Of a stretch of 64,000 nucleotides of DNA, positions 52,801 to 61,622 are shown in pieces. The notes beneath the pieces are model-generated. The model had not been told where the DNA came from and did no database searches. It saw only the letters and a program-made list of their open reading frames with translations. A program made the position numbers and the translations under genes. Origin of the DNA: Armatimonadota bacterium (GTDB lineage Bacteria > Armatimonadota > HRBIN16); contig BPGU01000001.1 of the NCBI GenBank assembly GCA_026003195.1, positions 667,398-731,397 of the forward strand. The letters run 5' to 3'. Numbering within the stretch: the first letter of the stretch is position 1; each line of letters begins with the position of its first letter.

Positions 52801-54033
52801 TTATCGCCACGGGTCGTTTTCTATCAGCACGTAGCCTGCGCTCAACACCTGCTTCGGCTCGCCATCCACTTCCATCTCAATCACCGTGCATATCGGGTTG
52901 GGTGGAGTTTCGGGCAAGCCGTGCAGCACCAGGCGGTTCTCCGTCTGCGTGAAAGCCACCTCGGGACCGTTCATCACACGGGCGCGAAGCACTTTGCACT
53001 GCAGACCGCCTATCGCCAGCTCGCTGCCGGGCCAGCGATTGCAGTGGTAGTACAGCGTCTGCCCCTTGCGGGTGAACGCGCCGGTAATCATCCACTCCTG
53101 CTGCATCGGGTCGGTGGCGTCGTACACAGAGGGTCCGTACTCCTGCAACCACTTACCCACCTTCAGCAGCTCCTGCTCGCACACTTCGGGCACACTGCCA
53201 TCAGGGGCGGGACCGATGTTCAACAGCAGGTTGCCGCCGCCTGCTGCCACCTGGCGCAGCATGCCCACGATTTGCCAGGCGTCCTTCCAACGCGTATCTA
53301 TCGGCGTATAGCCCCAGCTTTCGTTGAAGGTCATACACGCCTCCCACATGCGCCCCCCCTTTTCAGGAGTGATGTGCTGTTCCGGCGTACCAAAGTCTTC
53401 GGGCAGACCGGAGCGGTTGTTGATGATGATGTGCGGTTGCAGTTCGCGCACCATGCGGTTCATCTTCTCCGCTTCCCACTCTTCAGGGGTGAGTGGCCAG
53501 TTCACATCGTACCACATGATGTCGATCTTGCCGTAGTTGGTCATCAGCTCGCGCACGATGCCATGAGTGAACTCCACAAACCGCTTACGGGCGGCTTCGT
53601 CGTGTTTACAGCGCGCGCCGTCGGGGTGATGCCAGTCCATGAGTGAGTAATAGAATCCCACTTTCAGCCCTTCCGCGCGGGCGGCTTCCACAAACTCCGC
53701 CACCAGGTCACGTTTGGGACCGCGCTTGACGGCATTGTAATCGGTGTACTGGGTATTGAACAGGCAGAAGCCTTCATGGTGTTTGGTAGTCATGACCATG
53801 TAGCGCATTCCCGCCAGTTTCGCCAGTCGCGCCCACCAGCGGGCAGGGCAGGGCTTGGGCTTCCACGTATCCGCCAGCTTCTCGTACTCTTCGATGGGAA
53901 TGCGCTCGCGGTTCATCACCCACTCGTGTCTGCCCAGTTGTGAGTACAGCCCCCAGTGGATGAACATACCGAATCGCGCCTCGCGGAACCACTTCAGGCG
54001 CTGTTCTCTCTGTTCGGGTGTCTCTTCTGGCAT
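52801..54033 (-). CDS. GH29 alpha-L-fucosidase (410 aa)
   Basis: Hydrolyses terminal alpha-L-fucose. The barrel opens with WFREARFGMFIHWGLYSQLGRHEWVMN (about 15-41), then MVMTTKHHEGFCLFNT (about 80-95) and the nucleophile Asp in GKIDIMWYDVNWP (about 175). GGGNLLLNIGPAPDGSVPE (about 265-283) is the second GH29 signature. No signal peptide, so a cytoplasmic enzyme. The ribosome site GAGGAGG is strong. The C-terminal 110 residues form a beta-sandwich. Confidence 0.9.
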   Translation of the reverse strand: MPEETPEQREQRLKWFREARFGMFIHWGLYSQLGRHEWVMNRERIPIEEYEKLADTWKPKPCPARWWARLAKLAGMRYMVMTTKHHEGFCLFNTQYTDYNAVKRGPKRDLVAEFVEAARAEGLKVGFYYSLMDWHHPDGARCKHDEAARKRFVEFTHGIVRELMTNYGKIDIMWYDVNWPLTPEEWEAEKMNRMVRELQPHIIINNRSGLPEDFGTPEQHITPEKGGRMWEACMTFNESWGYTPIDTRWKDAWQIVGMLRQVAAGGGNLLLNIGPAPDGSVPEVCEQELLKVGKWLQEYGPSVYDATDPMQQEWMITGAFTRKGQTLYYHCNRWPGSELAIGGLQCKVLRARVMNGPEVAFTQTENRLVLHGLPETPPNPICTVIEMEVDGEPKQVLSAGYVLIENDPWR

Positions 54034-54070
54034 GGTTAGACCTCCTCTTTTGGTTTTTTATATTCACCGA

Positions 54071-54207
54071 ACCCCCTTGCCCCCTTCCCTATGAGGGAAG
54101 GGAGAACTGCTCCCCTCTCCTTGCAGGAGATAGGTTGGGGGAGATGTTACCGCTCCCCCTTCCTGCGAGGGAAGGGAAAGACTGCCCCCCCTCTCCTTGC
54201 AGGAGAG
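54071..54207. repeat. Cluster of hairpin repeats upstream of fucosidase
   Basis: Three palindromes occur in a row: CCCTTCCCT-ATG-AGGGAAGGG at 54082-54102, CCCTTCC...GGAAGGG at 54157-54176, and CTCTCCT-TGC-AGGAGAG at 54191-54207. The first is preceded by the same CCCCCTTGC phrase as a hairpin at 62609-62633, so they belong to a dispersed family. Confidence 0.8.
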
Positions 54208-54222
54208 GAAACGAGTGAGAGG

Positions 54223-55194
54223 TTACGCCCCCACCTTCACCGGCTGTCCGGTTTGCACCGATTCGTTCGCGGCGAGGGTAACCGCCAGAGTCTTCACCGC
54301 GTCGGCGTAGGTGCTGCGAATCGCGGAGCGATCGCCGGTGAGGATAGCGTGGATGAACACCTTGTTCTCTTCCAGATACGGGTTGCTGCTGAGCTGGTAG
54401 GTGGTCACTTTGCCCGGCTCGGTGGCTTTGACGCTGCCCCAGTCGGTTTCCACAATCAGGTCCGGGGTCACAACATCCAGCCCCACACGCCAGCCCATAT
54501 TCAGCAGGCAGGTGTTGTGAATCGCGCCGATGACTCCGCTGGCGAACTTCACCGCTACCGTACCCACGTCATACACGCTGTAGTTCTCCACCTCCTGATG
54601 CAGCTTGCGGTTGGTCATCAGGGCGTACACCTCGGTGATGTCGCCGACGAGGTAGCGGGCGAGGTCCACGATGTGCGTGGTCTGCTCCACGAACTGCCCA
54701 CCCGACTGCTCCATCACGCGCCACCACGCCACGCCGGGCATTCCACCCATCCACCAGCCGGTGACCATGCCGACGGTTTTGCCTTCCAGCAGCTCGCGTG
54801 CCTTCTGGGTAGTCGCCATGTAGCGGAAGTGGTAGCCCACGCTGCTGATGACGCCTGCTTTGGCAATCGCTGCCTCTATCGCCTTTGCCTTTTCCAGCGT
54901 TCGCGCCACCGGCTTCTCCACAAACAGATGGATGCCTCGTTCGGCGGCAGCCTCTTCCGCTCCGACGTGCGCATGAGGGGGCACGCACACGTACAGCGCA
55001 TCCAGTTTTTCGCTATCCAGCATCTGCTTCCAGTCGGTATAAGCCTTTCCTCCGAAGCGTTGAGCCGCCGCTTCGGCACGAGACAGGTCAATATCACAGA
55101 ACGCTACCGGTTGTGCTTCGGGTATTTGCGCGAGGGCATTGAAGTGCGCACCGGCAATACCACCACACCCGAAAAAGCCGATTCGAACAGCCAT
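54223..55194 (-). CDS. Gfo/Idh/MocA-family oxidoreductase (323 aa)
   Basis: NAD(P)-dependent sugar dehydrogenase type. The frame is open beyond the start, but the ATG at 55194 has GGAGGAG and begins MAVRIGFFGCGGIAGAHFNAL, the Rossmann motif. VCVPPHAHVGAEEAAAERGIHLFVEKPVA (about 70-98) contains the conserved EKP motif with its lysine. The substrate is unknown. It is downstream of a 110-base gap behind the trmH gene and reads towards the fucosidase. Confidence 0.88.
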   Translation of the reverse strand: MAVRIGFFGCGGIAGAHFNALAQIPEAQPVAFCDIDLSRAEAAAQRFGGKAYTDWKQMLDSEKLDALYVCVPPHAHVGAEEAAAERGIHLFVEKPVARTLEKAKAIEAAIAKAGVISSVGYHFRYMATTQKARELLEGKTVGMVTGWWMGGMPGVAWWRVMEQSGGQFVEQTTHIVDLARYLVGDITEVYALMTNRKLHQEVENYSVYDVGTVAVKFASGVIGAIHNTCLLNMGWRVGLDVVTPDLIVETDWGSVKATEPGKVTTYQLSSNPYLEENKVFIHAILTGDRSAIRSTYADAVKTLAVTLAANESVQTGQPVKVGA

Positions 55195-55304
55195 CTCTCT
55201 CCTCCAAAACAGAGTCGTTAATTCTGCCTTCGCGAGGGGAAGCCCGTGTTCCTTCCTGTAAACGACGGACAGATGTTTCCTGCTGTGAAGGCAACCAACG
55301 CGCT

Positions 55305-56114
55305 TTACCGACGGATTTCCTGTTGCAGAGTCTTTTGTCTGACCGCCTCGAACAGGATTATCCCCGTTGCCACTGCTACGTTCAGCGAGTGTGCGCCGCC
55401 GCCCATGGGGATGCGTATCAGCGCGTCCATCGCCTCGCGCGTTTCGGGAAGCAAGCCCGTTTCTTCGTTGCCCACCCACAGGCAGAAGGGAGGTGTCAGG
55501 TCTTCCTCCCACAGCAGACGCTGGGCGTGCGCACTCGAGCCAATCTGCCGCCAGCCGTGTCGGCGTAAGGTCTCTATCACCTCCTGACTCTCTGCGCAGG
55601 AGACAATAGGCAGGAAGGCGATACTGCCGGTGGTAGAGCGCACACAGGCGCGGCTATAGGGGTCGGCAAGGGGAGCGGCGAGCACCAGGGCACGTGCCTG
55701 CGCGGCGTCGGCGGTGCGGATGAGCATTCCCAGATTACGTGGATCCTGAATGCGCTCCGCCACCAGCACGATGCCCTCGCGGCGGGCGCAGATTTCGTCC
55801 AGTGGGGTATTCCACCAGGGCATCACCGCGACGGCGGTGGTGGTGGTCTCGTAACTGCTCACCAGCAGGCGGTGGAATAAACCTTTGCTCACGGAGTAGA
55901 CCGTGATGCGCGCCTGCTCGCACGCGGCAGCCAGTTCGGGTTCGGTTTGCTCTTTGATGTACACCTCCAACGGGCATAGGGGGGCGTACAGTGCCTTAGC
56001 GATTGGCTGCGCACCTTCCATCAGGAAACGACGTTCCGCCTCGCGCGGTGCGGATTCGGTCAAACGGCATGCTGCGCGGAAGGCAGGGTGTTTGAGGTGG
56101 GTAACCGGTTGCAT
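55305..56114 (-). CDS. SpoU/TrmH-family RNA 2'-O-methyltransferase (269 aa)
   Basis: Methylates a ribose in rRNA or tRNA. The N-terminal substrate-binding domain starts with LTESAPREAERRFLMEGAQPIAKAL. The SPOUT knot has VLVAERIQDPRNLGMLIRTADAAQA (about 118-142), CLWVGNEETGLLPE (about 213-226) and IPMGGGAHSLNVAVATGIILFEAVR (about 237-261), the three SpoU motifs. It follows the DUF2227 gene by five bases (TAA then AAGGAAATG), so it is in the dnaG-rpoD operon. Confidence 0.9.
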   Translation of the reverse strand: MQPVTHLKHPAFRAACRLTESAPREAERRFLMEGAQPIAKALYAPLCPLEVYIKEQTEPELAAACEQARITVYSVSKGLFHRLLVSSYETTTTAVAVMPWWNTPLDEICARREGIVLVAERIQDPRNLGMLIRTADAAQARALVLAAPLADPYSRACVRSTTGSIAFLPIVSCAESQEVIETLRRHGWRQIGSSAHAQRLLWEEDLTPPFCLWVGNEETGLLPETREAMDALIRIPMGGGAHSLNVAVATGIILFEAVRQKTLQQEIRR

Positions 56115-56119
56115 TTCCT

Positions 56120-56635
56120 TTACAACGTCCTCTTAAACCATGTCACAAAACCATCGGTGAGAGAGTGTACCACGCCACCTGCGATGAGACCGATCAGCGC
56201 GGACTGCGCCCACGTGACGTGAGTCTGCAGGCTCAGGCGCAGTTCGCGCTCCAGCGCACGCAGTATCTCCGACTGGTTAATGGGCACTATCCACAGGTCA
56301 ATCGCGTTCATGCCCAATCTCAGCAGCAGGTACAGCATGAAAAAGAAGTAGAGCGCGCGTAACAGCGGCCCCAGTAGCCAGCTGTGCGACAGCCAGTGAC
56401 GATGGGGAACCAGTATCTGATAGGGTAGCCAGAAGAAACGGAACATGCCCCAACGGCGGTAAGCGCGCGAGTTCACGTCCAGGTCGGGCGACAGTGCCAG
56501 CCCCGAGAACAGATAGGCACCAATACCCACTCCCACCGAGGACCAATCGGGGGAGGGATGCATTCGGGCAATGACCGGTACCGCAGCAGCGGCAGTGAGG
56601 ATCGTAATGGCGTCGTGAACCCGTCCCGAAGGCAT
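56120..56635 (-). CDS. DUF2227 metal-binding membrane protein (171 aa)
   Basis: Small protein with three or more hydrophobic segments. The family markers are an N-terminal HDAITI, SPDLDVNSRAYRRWG (about 49-63) and PHRHWLSHSWLLGP (about 76-89). Together these histidines and aspartates probably bind a metal ion. Function unknown. It starts three bases after the rpoD stop and is followed by the methyltransferase gene. Confidence 0.75.
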   Translation of the reverse strand: MPSGRVHDAITILTAAAAVPVIARMHPSPDWSSVGVGIGAYLFSGLALSPDLDVNSRAYRRWGMFRFFWLPYQILVPHRHWLSHSWLLGPLLRALYFFFMLYLLLRLGMNAIDLWIVPINQSEILRALERELRLSLQTHVTWAQSALIGLIAGGVVHSLTDGFVTWFKRTL

Positions 56636-56638
56636 CCC

Positions 56639-57766
56639 TTACAAACCGGTGGAGTAGTCACGCAACTTCTTGCAGTTGTTGCGGTTGCGCAGCTTCTTGA
56701 TCGCTTTGGCTTCAATCTGGCGAATGCGCTCGCGGGTGACGTTGAAGTGCCTGCCCACCTCTTCCAGTGTGTGGGGCATTCCGTCGATTAAGCCGAAGCG
56801 CATTTTGATGACTTCGCGCTCGCGGTCGGTGAGCACGCGCAACGCCTCCTCGATGCGGTCTCGCAGCAGACTACGGTCGGCGGCTTCGGTGGGAGAGTCG
56901 CAGTTATCATCCTCGATGAAGTCCAGCAGCTGGCTGTCCTCTTCTTCCCCGATGGGGGTATCCAGCGACAGGGGTTCTGGCGCGATACGAATAATCTCAT
57001 GTACCTTGTCCACCGAGATGCCCATATCTTCCGCCAGCTCCTCGGCGGTCGGTGTGCGCCCCAGCTTTTGCTCCAGGTGGCTGCGCCGTTTCATCAGGCG
57101 GTTGATGGTTTCCACCATATGCACAGGGATGCGAATGGTGCGCGCCTGGTCGGCGATAGCGCGGGTGATTGCCTGCCGTATCCACCAGGTGGCATAGGTA
57201 CTGAACTTGTAGCCGCGGCGATAATCGAACTTCTCCACAGCGCGGATTAAGCCCAGATTGCCCTCCTGAATCAGGTCGGAAAACGCCATACCGCGCCCGC
57301 TGTAGCGTTTGGCGATAGAGACCACGAGACGCAGATTCGCCAGGGTGAGCTTGCGTTTGGCTTCTTCGTCGCCCTGTGCGACCAGTCGTGCCAGGTGTTG
57401 TTCCTCTTCAGGGGTCAGCAGGGGCGTCTTGCCAATTTCGCGCAACCACATGCGCACGGAGTCATCCAGAGGGATACCTTCCAGTTGCGCGATCTCCTGG
57501 TCGGCGAGTTCATAATCTTTAATGGAAGCACCCAGATCGTAGCCATCTTCCATCAAGGGCAGGTCCTTGACGGCGTCTACCACCTGAATACCCTCTATAT
57601 CGAAGAACTCCAGCATCTGCTCCAGCTCGTCCGTGTCCACATCCATCTCGGAGAGGACATCGTTCAGCTCCTCCGAGGTCACAAAGCCTTTATCTTTGCC
57701 CTGCTGGACGAGCTTTCGCATGTGCCCATTTTCGTGGATGTGCTCCATTGCCACGTTTGGACTCAC
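56639..57766 (-). CDS. rpoD: Primary RNA polymerase sigma factor (375 aa)
   Basis: Housekeeping sigma-70 factor. Region 1.1 is present ([29 protein letters not shown]). [21 protein letters not shown] is region 1.2. [48 protein letters not shown] is region 2, which binds the -10 element. Region 4 ends with [24 protein letters not shown]. The start is a GTG that overlaps the dnaG stop (GTGA); other GTG/ATG codons follow within seven residues. The conserved region 3.0 helix should be what reads the many TGn extended -10 elements seen here. Confidence 0.97.
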   Translation of the reverse strand: MSPNVAMEHIHENGHMRKLVQQGKDKGFVTSEELNDVLSEMDVDTDELEQMLEFFDIEGIQVVDAVKDLPLMEDGYDLGASIKDYELADQEIAQLEGIPLDDSVRMWLREIGKTPLLTPEEEQHLARLVAQGDEEAKRKLTLANLRLVVSIAKRYSGRGMAFSDLIQEGNLGLIRAVEKFDYRRGYKFSTYATWWIRQAITRAIADQARTIRIPVHMVETINRLMKRRSHLEQKLGRTPTAEELAEDMGISVDKVHEIIRIAPEPLSLDTPIGEEEDSQLLDFIEDDNCDSPTEAADRSLLRDRIEEALRVLTDREREVIKMRFGLIDGMPHTLEEVGRHFNVTRERIRQIEAKAIKKLRNRNNCKKLRDYSTGL

Positions 57767-59577
57767 TCCCTTCGGTTGCGCTGCGCGTCGGAATGTAGCT
57801 CCGCGATGAGCCTTTGGTACTCTTGATAGTTCACGCTATCCGGCGAGAAATCCTGCGCCAGTTGTGCCGAAATCTGCACCTGCCGGGTGCGTTTGTGCCA
57901 CCGTTGCAGGAAAGATGCCGAATCGCGCAAGACCTGCTCGTTCAAAGGTTCCTCCAGTTGTAATCTTGTCGAGACCATCTCTCGCAGGCGTGGGTCGTTT
58001 AGCGCAGAGAGCAGCGACGGGAGATGTAGTTCCATACCAGCATCCCACGCACGCCTTACCAGCTCAAAGAACTGCCTGGCGGCATCGCTCACCAAATCGC
58101 CTGCCTGAGCGACTTGCAGGACCAGCGTTCGCCATTCCTCTGAAAGTATACCCCGAAGGAGTGCGCTTTCTGCACGCACCACTCCCGGTGGGAAAGGCTC
58201 TTCCTCCTCCATGACCGGGGGGGAACCGTGCACAGGCTGCTCCTTTTTCTTTTCCATCTCTTTACTATGCAAGAATCGTTCCACTTCCCGCCGAATCAGC
58301 TCCTCAGGTTTACTGGGATTTGTAAAATAGGCGGGATGGAGCGGCGCCAGCTGGGTGATGTAGCTATCTCGTTCGATGCTCGAGGGTATTGCTGCCAGTA
58401 TCGGTATCGCCTCCTTCAGCACCCTCATTCTACCCTCGACGGTTTGCAGATCGTATCGGTGCTGCAGGTTGTGGAGAAGAAAAGCAGGGAGCGGTTCCGC
58501 TTGATCGATACACTCCTGGAGAGCGGAAGCCCCCAGACGACGCAGCAGGCTGTCCGGGTCCTCGCCGTCTGGCAGGCGTGCGATGAGCACTTCCATGTTG
58601 TGCTGCTGGAGTATCTCCGCGGCGCGTTTTGCCGCTTCGATGCCCGCGCTGTCCGAGTCATATACCACAATGACGCGCGACACCAGACGAGAGAGAATAC
58701 CTATCTGTTCCTCAGTCAAGGCGGTACCCATGCTGGCAATGGCGTGGGTGAAACCTGCCTGATGGGCGGCGACCACATCCATGTAACCTTCCAGCAACAA
58801 CGCAGTGCGCTCCGCCATCATGCGCTCTTTCGCGAGGTGTAAGGCGTAGATGGTGCGGCTCTTGCGGAAGAGGGGTGTTTCGGGACTGTTGAGGTATTTG
58901 GGCTGAGCATCGCCTATCGCGCGTCCTCCGAAGGCGACGACGCGCCCCTGTCGGTCCCAAATCGGAAACATTAACCGGTCGCGAAAGCGGTCGTAGTATT
59001 CGCCACTCTCACCCTGTACTACCAGTCCCGCTTCCGCCGCAATGGTCAGCGGTATCTTTTTGGCTTGAACGAGATGGGTGAGCGCAGACCATTCGGGAGG
59101 AGCATAGCCGATGCCGAAACGCTGCTGGGTTTCGGGAGTTACCCCGCGCTGTTGCAGCACGCGCTGGGGCAGGGGGTAGCGTTTCAGCATATCGCGGAAA
59201 AACTGAGCCGCCAGCTGGTTCACCCGCAGGATTTGTTCTCGGCGGTCTTTTTGTTCCTGAGCAGAGGCAGAACCGGTGGTACGGAACTCTAACCCCAGCC
59301 TCTCAGCGAGCAGACGGGCTGCTTCCAGAAAGGTGACGTTTTCGATGCGCATGATGAAGTCGAAGACGTCACCATACTGTCCGCATCCAAAACACCGCCA
59401 GCGTTGCAGAGACGGGTTCACGGTAAAGGAAGGTGTCTTCTCGGCATGGAACGGGCACAGTCCCTTGAAGTTTTTGCCCGCCCGCTTCAGCGCCACGTAC
59501 TGCGAGACCACCTCCACAATATCGCTGCGCGCACGAATTTCGTTCAGGTCCGCACTGGCACGTGATGCCACAGACAC
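57763..59577 (-). CDS. dnaG: DNA primase (604 aa)
   Basis: Makes RNA primers at the replication fork. The zinc-binding CHC2 motif lies at about 41-66 ([11 protein letters not shown]...[13 protein letters not shown]). The RNA polymerase domain follows, then the Toprim: [17 protein letters not shown] (about 261-277) and [21 protein letters not shown] (about 305-325). The C-terminal DnaB-binding region is present. The GTG at 59577 is preceded by GGAGGAAG. It is coupled to rpoD by a 4-base overlap, the classic macromolecular-synthesis pair without rpsU. Confidence 0.96.
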   Translation of the reverse strand: MSVASRASADLNEIRARSDIVEVVSQYVALKRAGKNFKGLCPFHAEKTPSFTVNPSLQRWRCFGCGQYGDVFDFIMRIENVTFLEAARLLAERLGLEFRTTGSASAQEQKDRREQILRVNQLAAQFFRDMLKRYPLPQRVLQQRGVTPETQQRFGIGYAPPEWSALTHLVQAKKIPLTIAAEAGLVVQGESGEYYDRFRDRLMFPIWDRQGRVVAFGGRAIGDAQPKYLNSPETPLFRKSRTIYALHLAKERMMAERTALLLEGYMDVVAAHQAGFTHAIASMGTALTEEQIGILSRLVSRVIVVYDSDSAGIEAAKRAAEILQQHNMEVLIARLPDGEDPDSLLRRLGASALQECIDQAEPLPAFLLHNLQHRYDLQTVEGRMRVLKEAIPILAAIPSSIERDSYITQLAPLHPAYFTNPSKPEELIRREVERFLHSKEMEKKKEQPVHGSPPVMEEEEPFPPGVVRAESALLRGILSEEWRTLVLQVAQAGDLVSDAARQFFELVRRAWDAGMELHLPSLLSALNDPRLREMVSTRLQLEEPLNEQVLRDSASFLQRWHKRTRQVQISAQLAQDFSPDSVNYQEYQRLIAELHSDAQRNRRE

Positions 59578-59636
59578 CTTCCTCCATCAGGCTGGCTCCT
59601 GTCCACTCCAAGTCGCGGAGCTCAAAGAGTCATCGG

Positions 59637-60635
59637 TTACTGCTCCATCGCCGCGACGATGATGGAGACCACCTTATTGTCGTAGAGCTGGAACGCGACG
59701 TGGTGGTTGGGATACCGGACGTACAGGGTTGTTCCCATGTTCTGGTGTTCTTTCGGCCAGCCGTATGCGGCGACGACCTTCTGATAAGTGTCGCCCAGCT
59801 TGATACCACGCGAAGTGCGCGCTAACCCTGATTTATCCTCATAGCCAATCGCCTTCGCCTGCACGACGTAGCCGTCCTTGTTCACCAGAAACTCGTAGAG
59901 GACGCCGCCCGGTCGCTCGTAAATCAGGGTGGTTTCCTGCTCGTACATCATGCCGCCCGGCGTCGTGCGTAGACCAACAGACGGCAAGCCGATGCCTGCG
60001 GGAGTACCTCCCATACCAGCCATTCCAGGCATGCCGGGCATCGCCGGGGCACCGGGTATCGAGGGCGTACCGGGACGTGCAGGGGCACCAATTCCGCCTG
60101 GCAAGCCAGGCAAACCGGGAGCACCCATCATCGGTGCACCCATCGTCGGCGCACCCATCATCGGGGGACCACCGGTCATCGCCATGCCCTCTTCCTCTTC
60201 CATTCCACCACCAAAGCGCCCTCTACCCGCCATCATGCCTGCTCTACCGCCTACTGCTGCACCGACGCCTGCCATCGGAGGCATTCCGCCATAGCCACCA
60301 TACGGAGACATGCCTGGTGCACCACCTGCACCCATCAAGCCGGACACTCCGGGCATTCCAGGCATACCGGGTGCACCTGCCAGCCCCGCGCGTCCGGGCA
60401 TCCCCGCCATGCCAGCCATGCCCGCCTGCTGTGCAGGCAGATTGTAAGCCACCTGCCCAACCGTGACCTGCGTGGGGTTACCGAACCGCGCCAGCACGGT
60501 CTGCACCTTGGACAACATGCGGATGCCCAGGAACTGGCGTTCGATGGCATGCGCCGGTTGCGTCCACCCCAGCAGGCAAACGGCAACAACGATACCTGCT
60601 ACCCCACTTCTTCGGAGCAAGCCTGCCATACTCAT
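59637..60635 (-). CDS. Secreted collagen-like Gly/Pro/Met-rich protein (332 aa)
   Basis: A signal peptide (GVAGIVVAVCLLGWTQPAHA, cleavage after about residue 30) exports it. A short domain with FLGIRMLSKVQTVLARFGNPTQV (about 34-56) is followed by a 160-residue low-complexity stretch of Gly-X-Y type triplets such as GMPGMPG, interrupted by GGYGGMPP and EEEEG. A C-terminal domain follows (about 240-332; RGIKLGDTYQKVVAAYGWPKEHQNM), which repeats the pattern of the N-terminal domain. These two look like a SmpA/BamE-like fold split by the collagen-like insert. It lies 59 bases before dnaG. Function unknown. Confidence 0.72.
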   Translation of the reverse strand: MSMAGLLRRSGVAGIVVAVCLLGWTQPAHAIERQFLGIRMLSKVQTVLARFGNPTQVTVGQVAYNLPAQQAGMAGMAGMPGRAGLAGAPGMPGMPGVSGLMGAGGAPGMSPYGGYGGMPPMAGVGAAVGGRAGMMAGRGRFGGGMEEEEGMAMTGGPPMMGAPTMGAPMMGAPGLPGLPGGIGAPARPGTPSIPGAPAMPGMPGMAGMGGTPAGIGLPSVGLRTTPGGMMYEQETTLIYERPGGVLYEFLVNKDGYVVQAKAIGYEDKSGLARTSRGIKLGDTYQKVVAAYGWPKEHQNMGTTLYVRYPNHHVAFQLYDNKVVSIIVAAMEQ

Positions 60636-60830
60636 TATCGAACCTCCCCTTCGTTCTTCGTTTCACGCCAAGAGAGCCTTACTGGTGTGCACTCTTCGGC
60701 AAGGGCGAACGGTTTTCCTGCCCGAAACCGGCAACCGTTTCTATTATTAGTGTACCGTTCGCTGATTGTTAGACGCAACAGGCGCTCCAAAGGTAACGGA
60801 TGTGGTGAATATCTGCACGGTGGTCTCCGG

Positions 60831-60859
60831 TTGCGGCTTGCCGATGAAAATGCTATACT
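60831..60859 (+). promoter_or_regulatory. Promoter of the Tat lipoprotein gene
   Basis: TTGCGG (60831-60836), 17 bases, then TATACT (60854-60859) preceded by TGC. It stands 37 bases before the ATG at 60897, which has GGAGAAGG upstream. Confidence 0.75.
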
Positions 60860-60896
60860 GACAGTGATGCCACATCACCCGGAGAAGGTGGTCGCG

Positions 60897-61574
60897 ATGC
60901 GAAAAGACGGTATGCAGCGGTGGAATCACCGTGATAAAATCACACGGAGGGAGTTTCTGCAGCTGTCTTTTGCTCTTGCTCCTGTTCTTGCCGGCTGCGG
61001 GGGAACGAGCAATGTACACTACCAACCGCCTCAGCCGGACTTCTGGTTGCTCGGAAGCGAGCAGGAGATTGCTGAGCAAACGCGGAGGGCTGTGCAGTTT
61101 GCTACTGGCGACGGACAGGGAGTCCGTGCGGTTACCATCGGGGTAGCAGGGCAGACTTTTCGGATTGAACCTACCGAGAAGGCGAATGTCGTCCAAATCA
61201 CTCGGTGGATAGCCGGGGAGATGGAGCAGATTCGCGTTCGCTGGGCGCTGGACGGCATGAGCTTTGACGAACAACGCAGGATTCGCCTGAACTCTCGGAG
61301 CGTGACGGACTGGATCAACTGGGGAGTGAGGGCGATCGTGCTGCTGCTGATAGCCTGGTTGGGAGCGAGTGTAGCCAAGTTCATCATGGCGGCAATCGCT
61401 ACTGTGGCTTTCTACCTCCTTCTGGCTGCCATCCTCGCAACCGCAGTCGGAGTGGCTCTGGAACTGCTAAAGCTCACCGGGCTCACGTGGAACGACGTGA
61501 CGTCGTTCGTGCAGATGACCGTTACCACGCTGGTCCAGTTCCTGAGGGAGATAGTAGACTCTGTCTCTCCTTGA
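60897..61574 (+). CDS. Tat-type lipoprotein with membrane segments (225 aa)
   Basis: The frame is open from 60549, but the promoter at 60831 and GGAGAAGG place the start at 60897. ITRREFLQLSFALAPVLAGCGG (residues about 14-35) combines a twin-arginine motif RREFL with a lipobox LAGC, so export is by Tat and lipidation is at Cys33. The middle region (about 45-150) has no known motif. Two hydrophobic helices follow near 155-205 (IVLLLIAWLGASVAKFIMAAIATVAFYLLLAAILATAVGVAL), odd for a lipoprotein. Function unknown. The DUF4380 gene is 48 bases further on. Confidence 0.7.
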   Translation: MRKDGMQRWNHRDKITRREFLQLSFALAPVLAGCGGTSNVHYQPPQPDFWLLGSEQEIAEQTRRAVQFATGDGQGVRAVTIGVAGQTFRIEPTEKANVVQITRWIAGEMEQIRVRWALDGMSFDEQRRIRLNSRSVTDWINWGVRAIVLLLIAWLGASVAKFIMAAIATVAFYLLLAAILATAVGVALELLKLTGLTWNDVTSFVQMTVTTLVQFLREIVDSVSP

Positions 61575-61622
61575 GGAGGCGTATGTGGAGCCTGCAGCAA
61601 GGTTCGTCATGGAGGATAGCGT

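Noticed and set aside
54091-55221. 376-residue frame on + opposite the Gfo/Idh/MocA gene
   Set aside because: Begins in hairpin repeats and runs antisense to a gene with Rossmann and EKP motifs.
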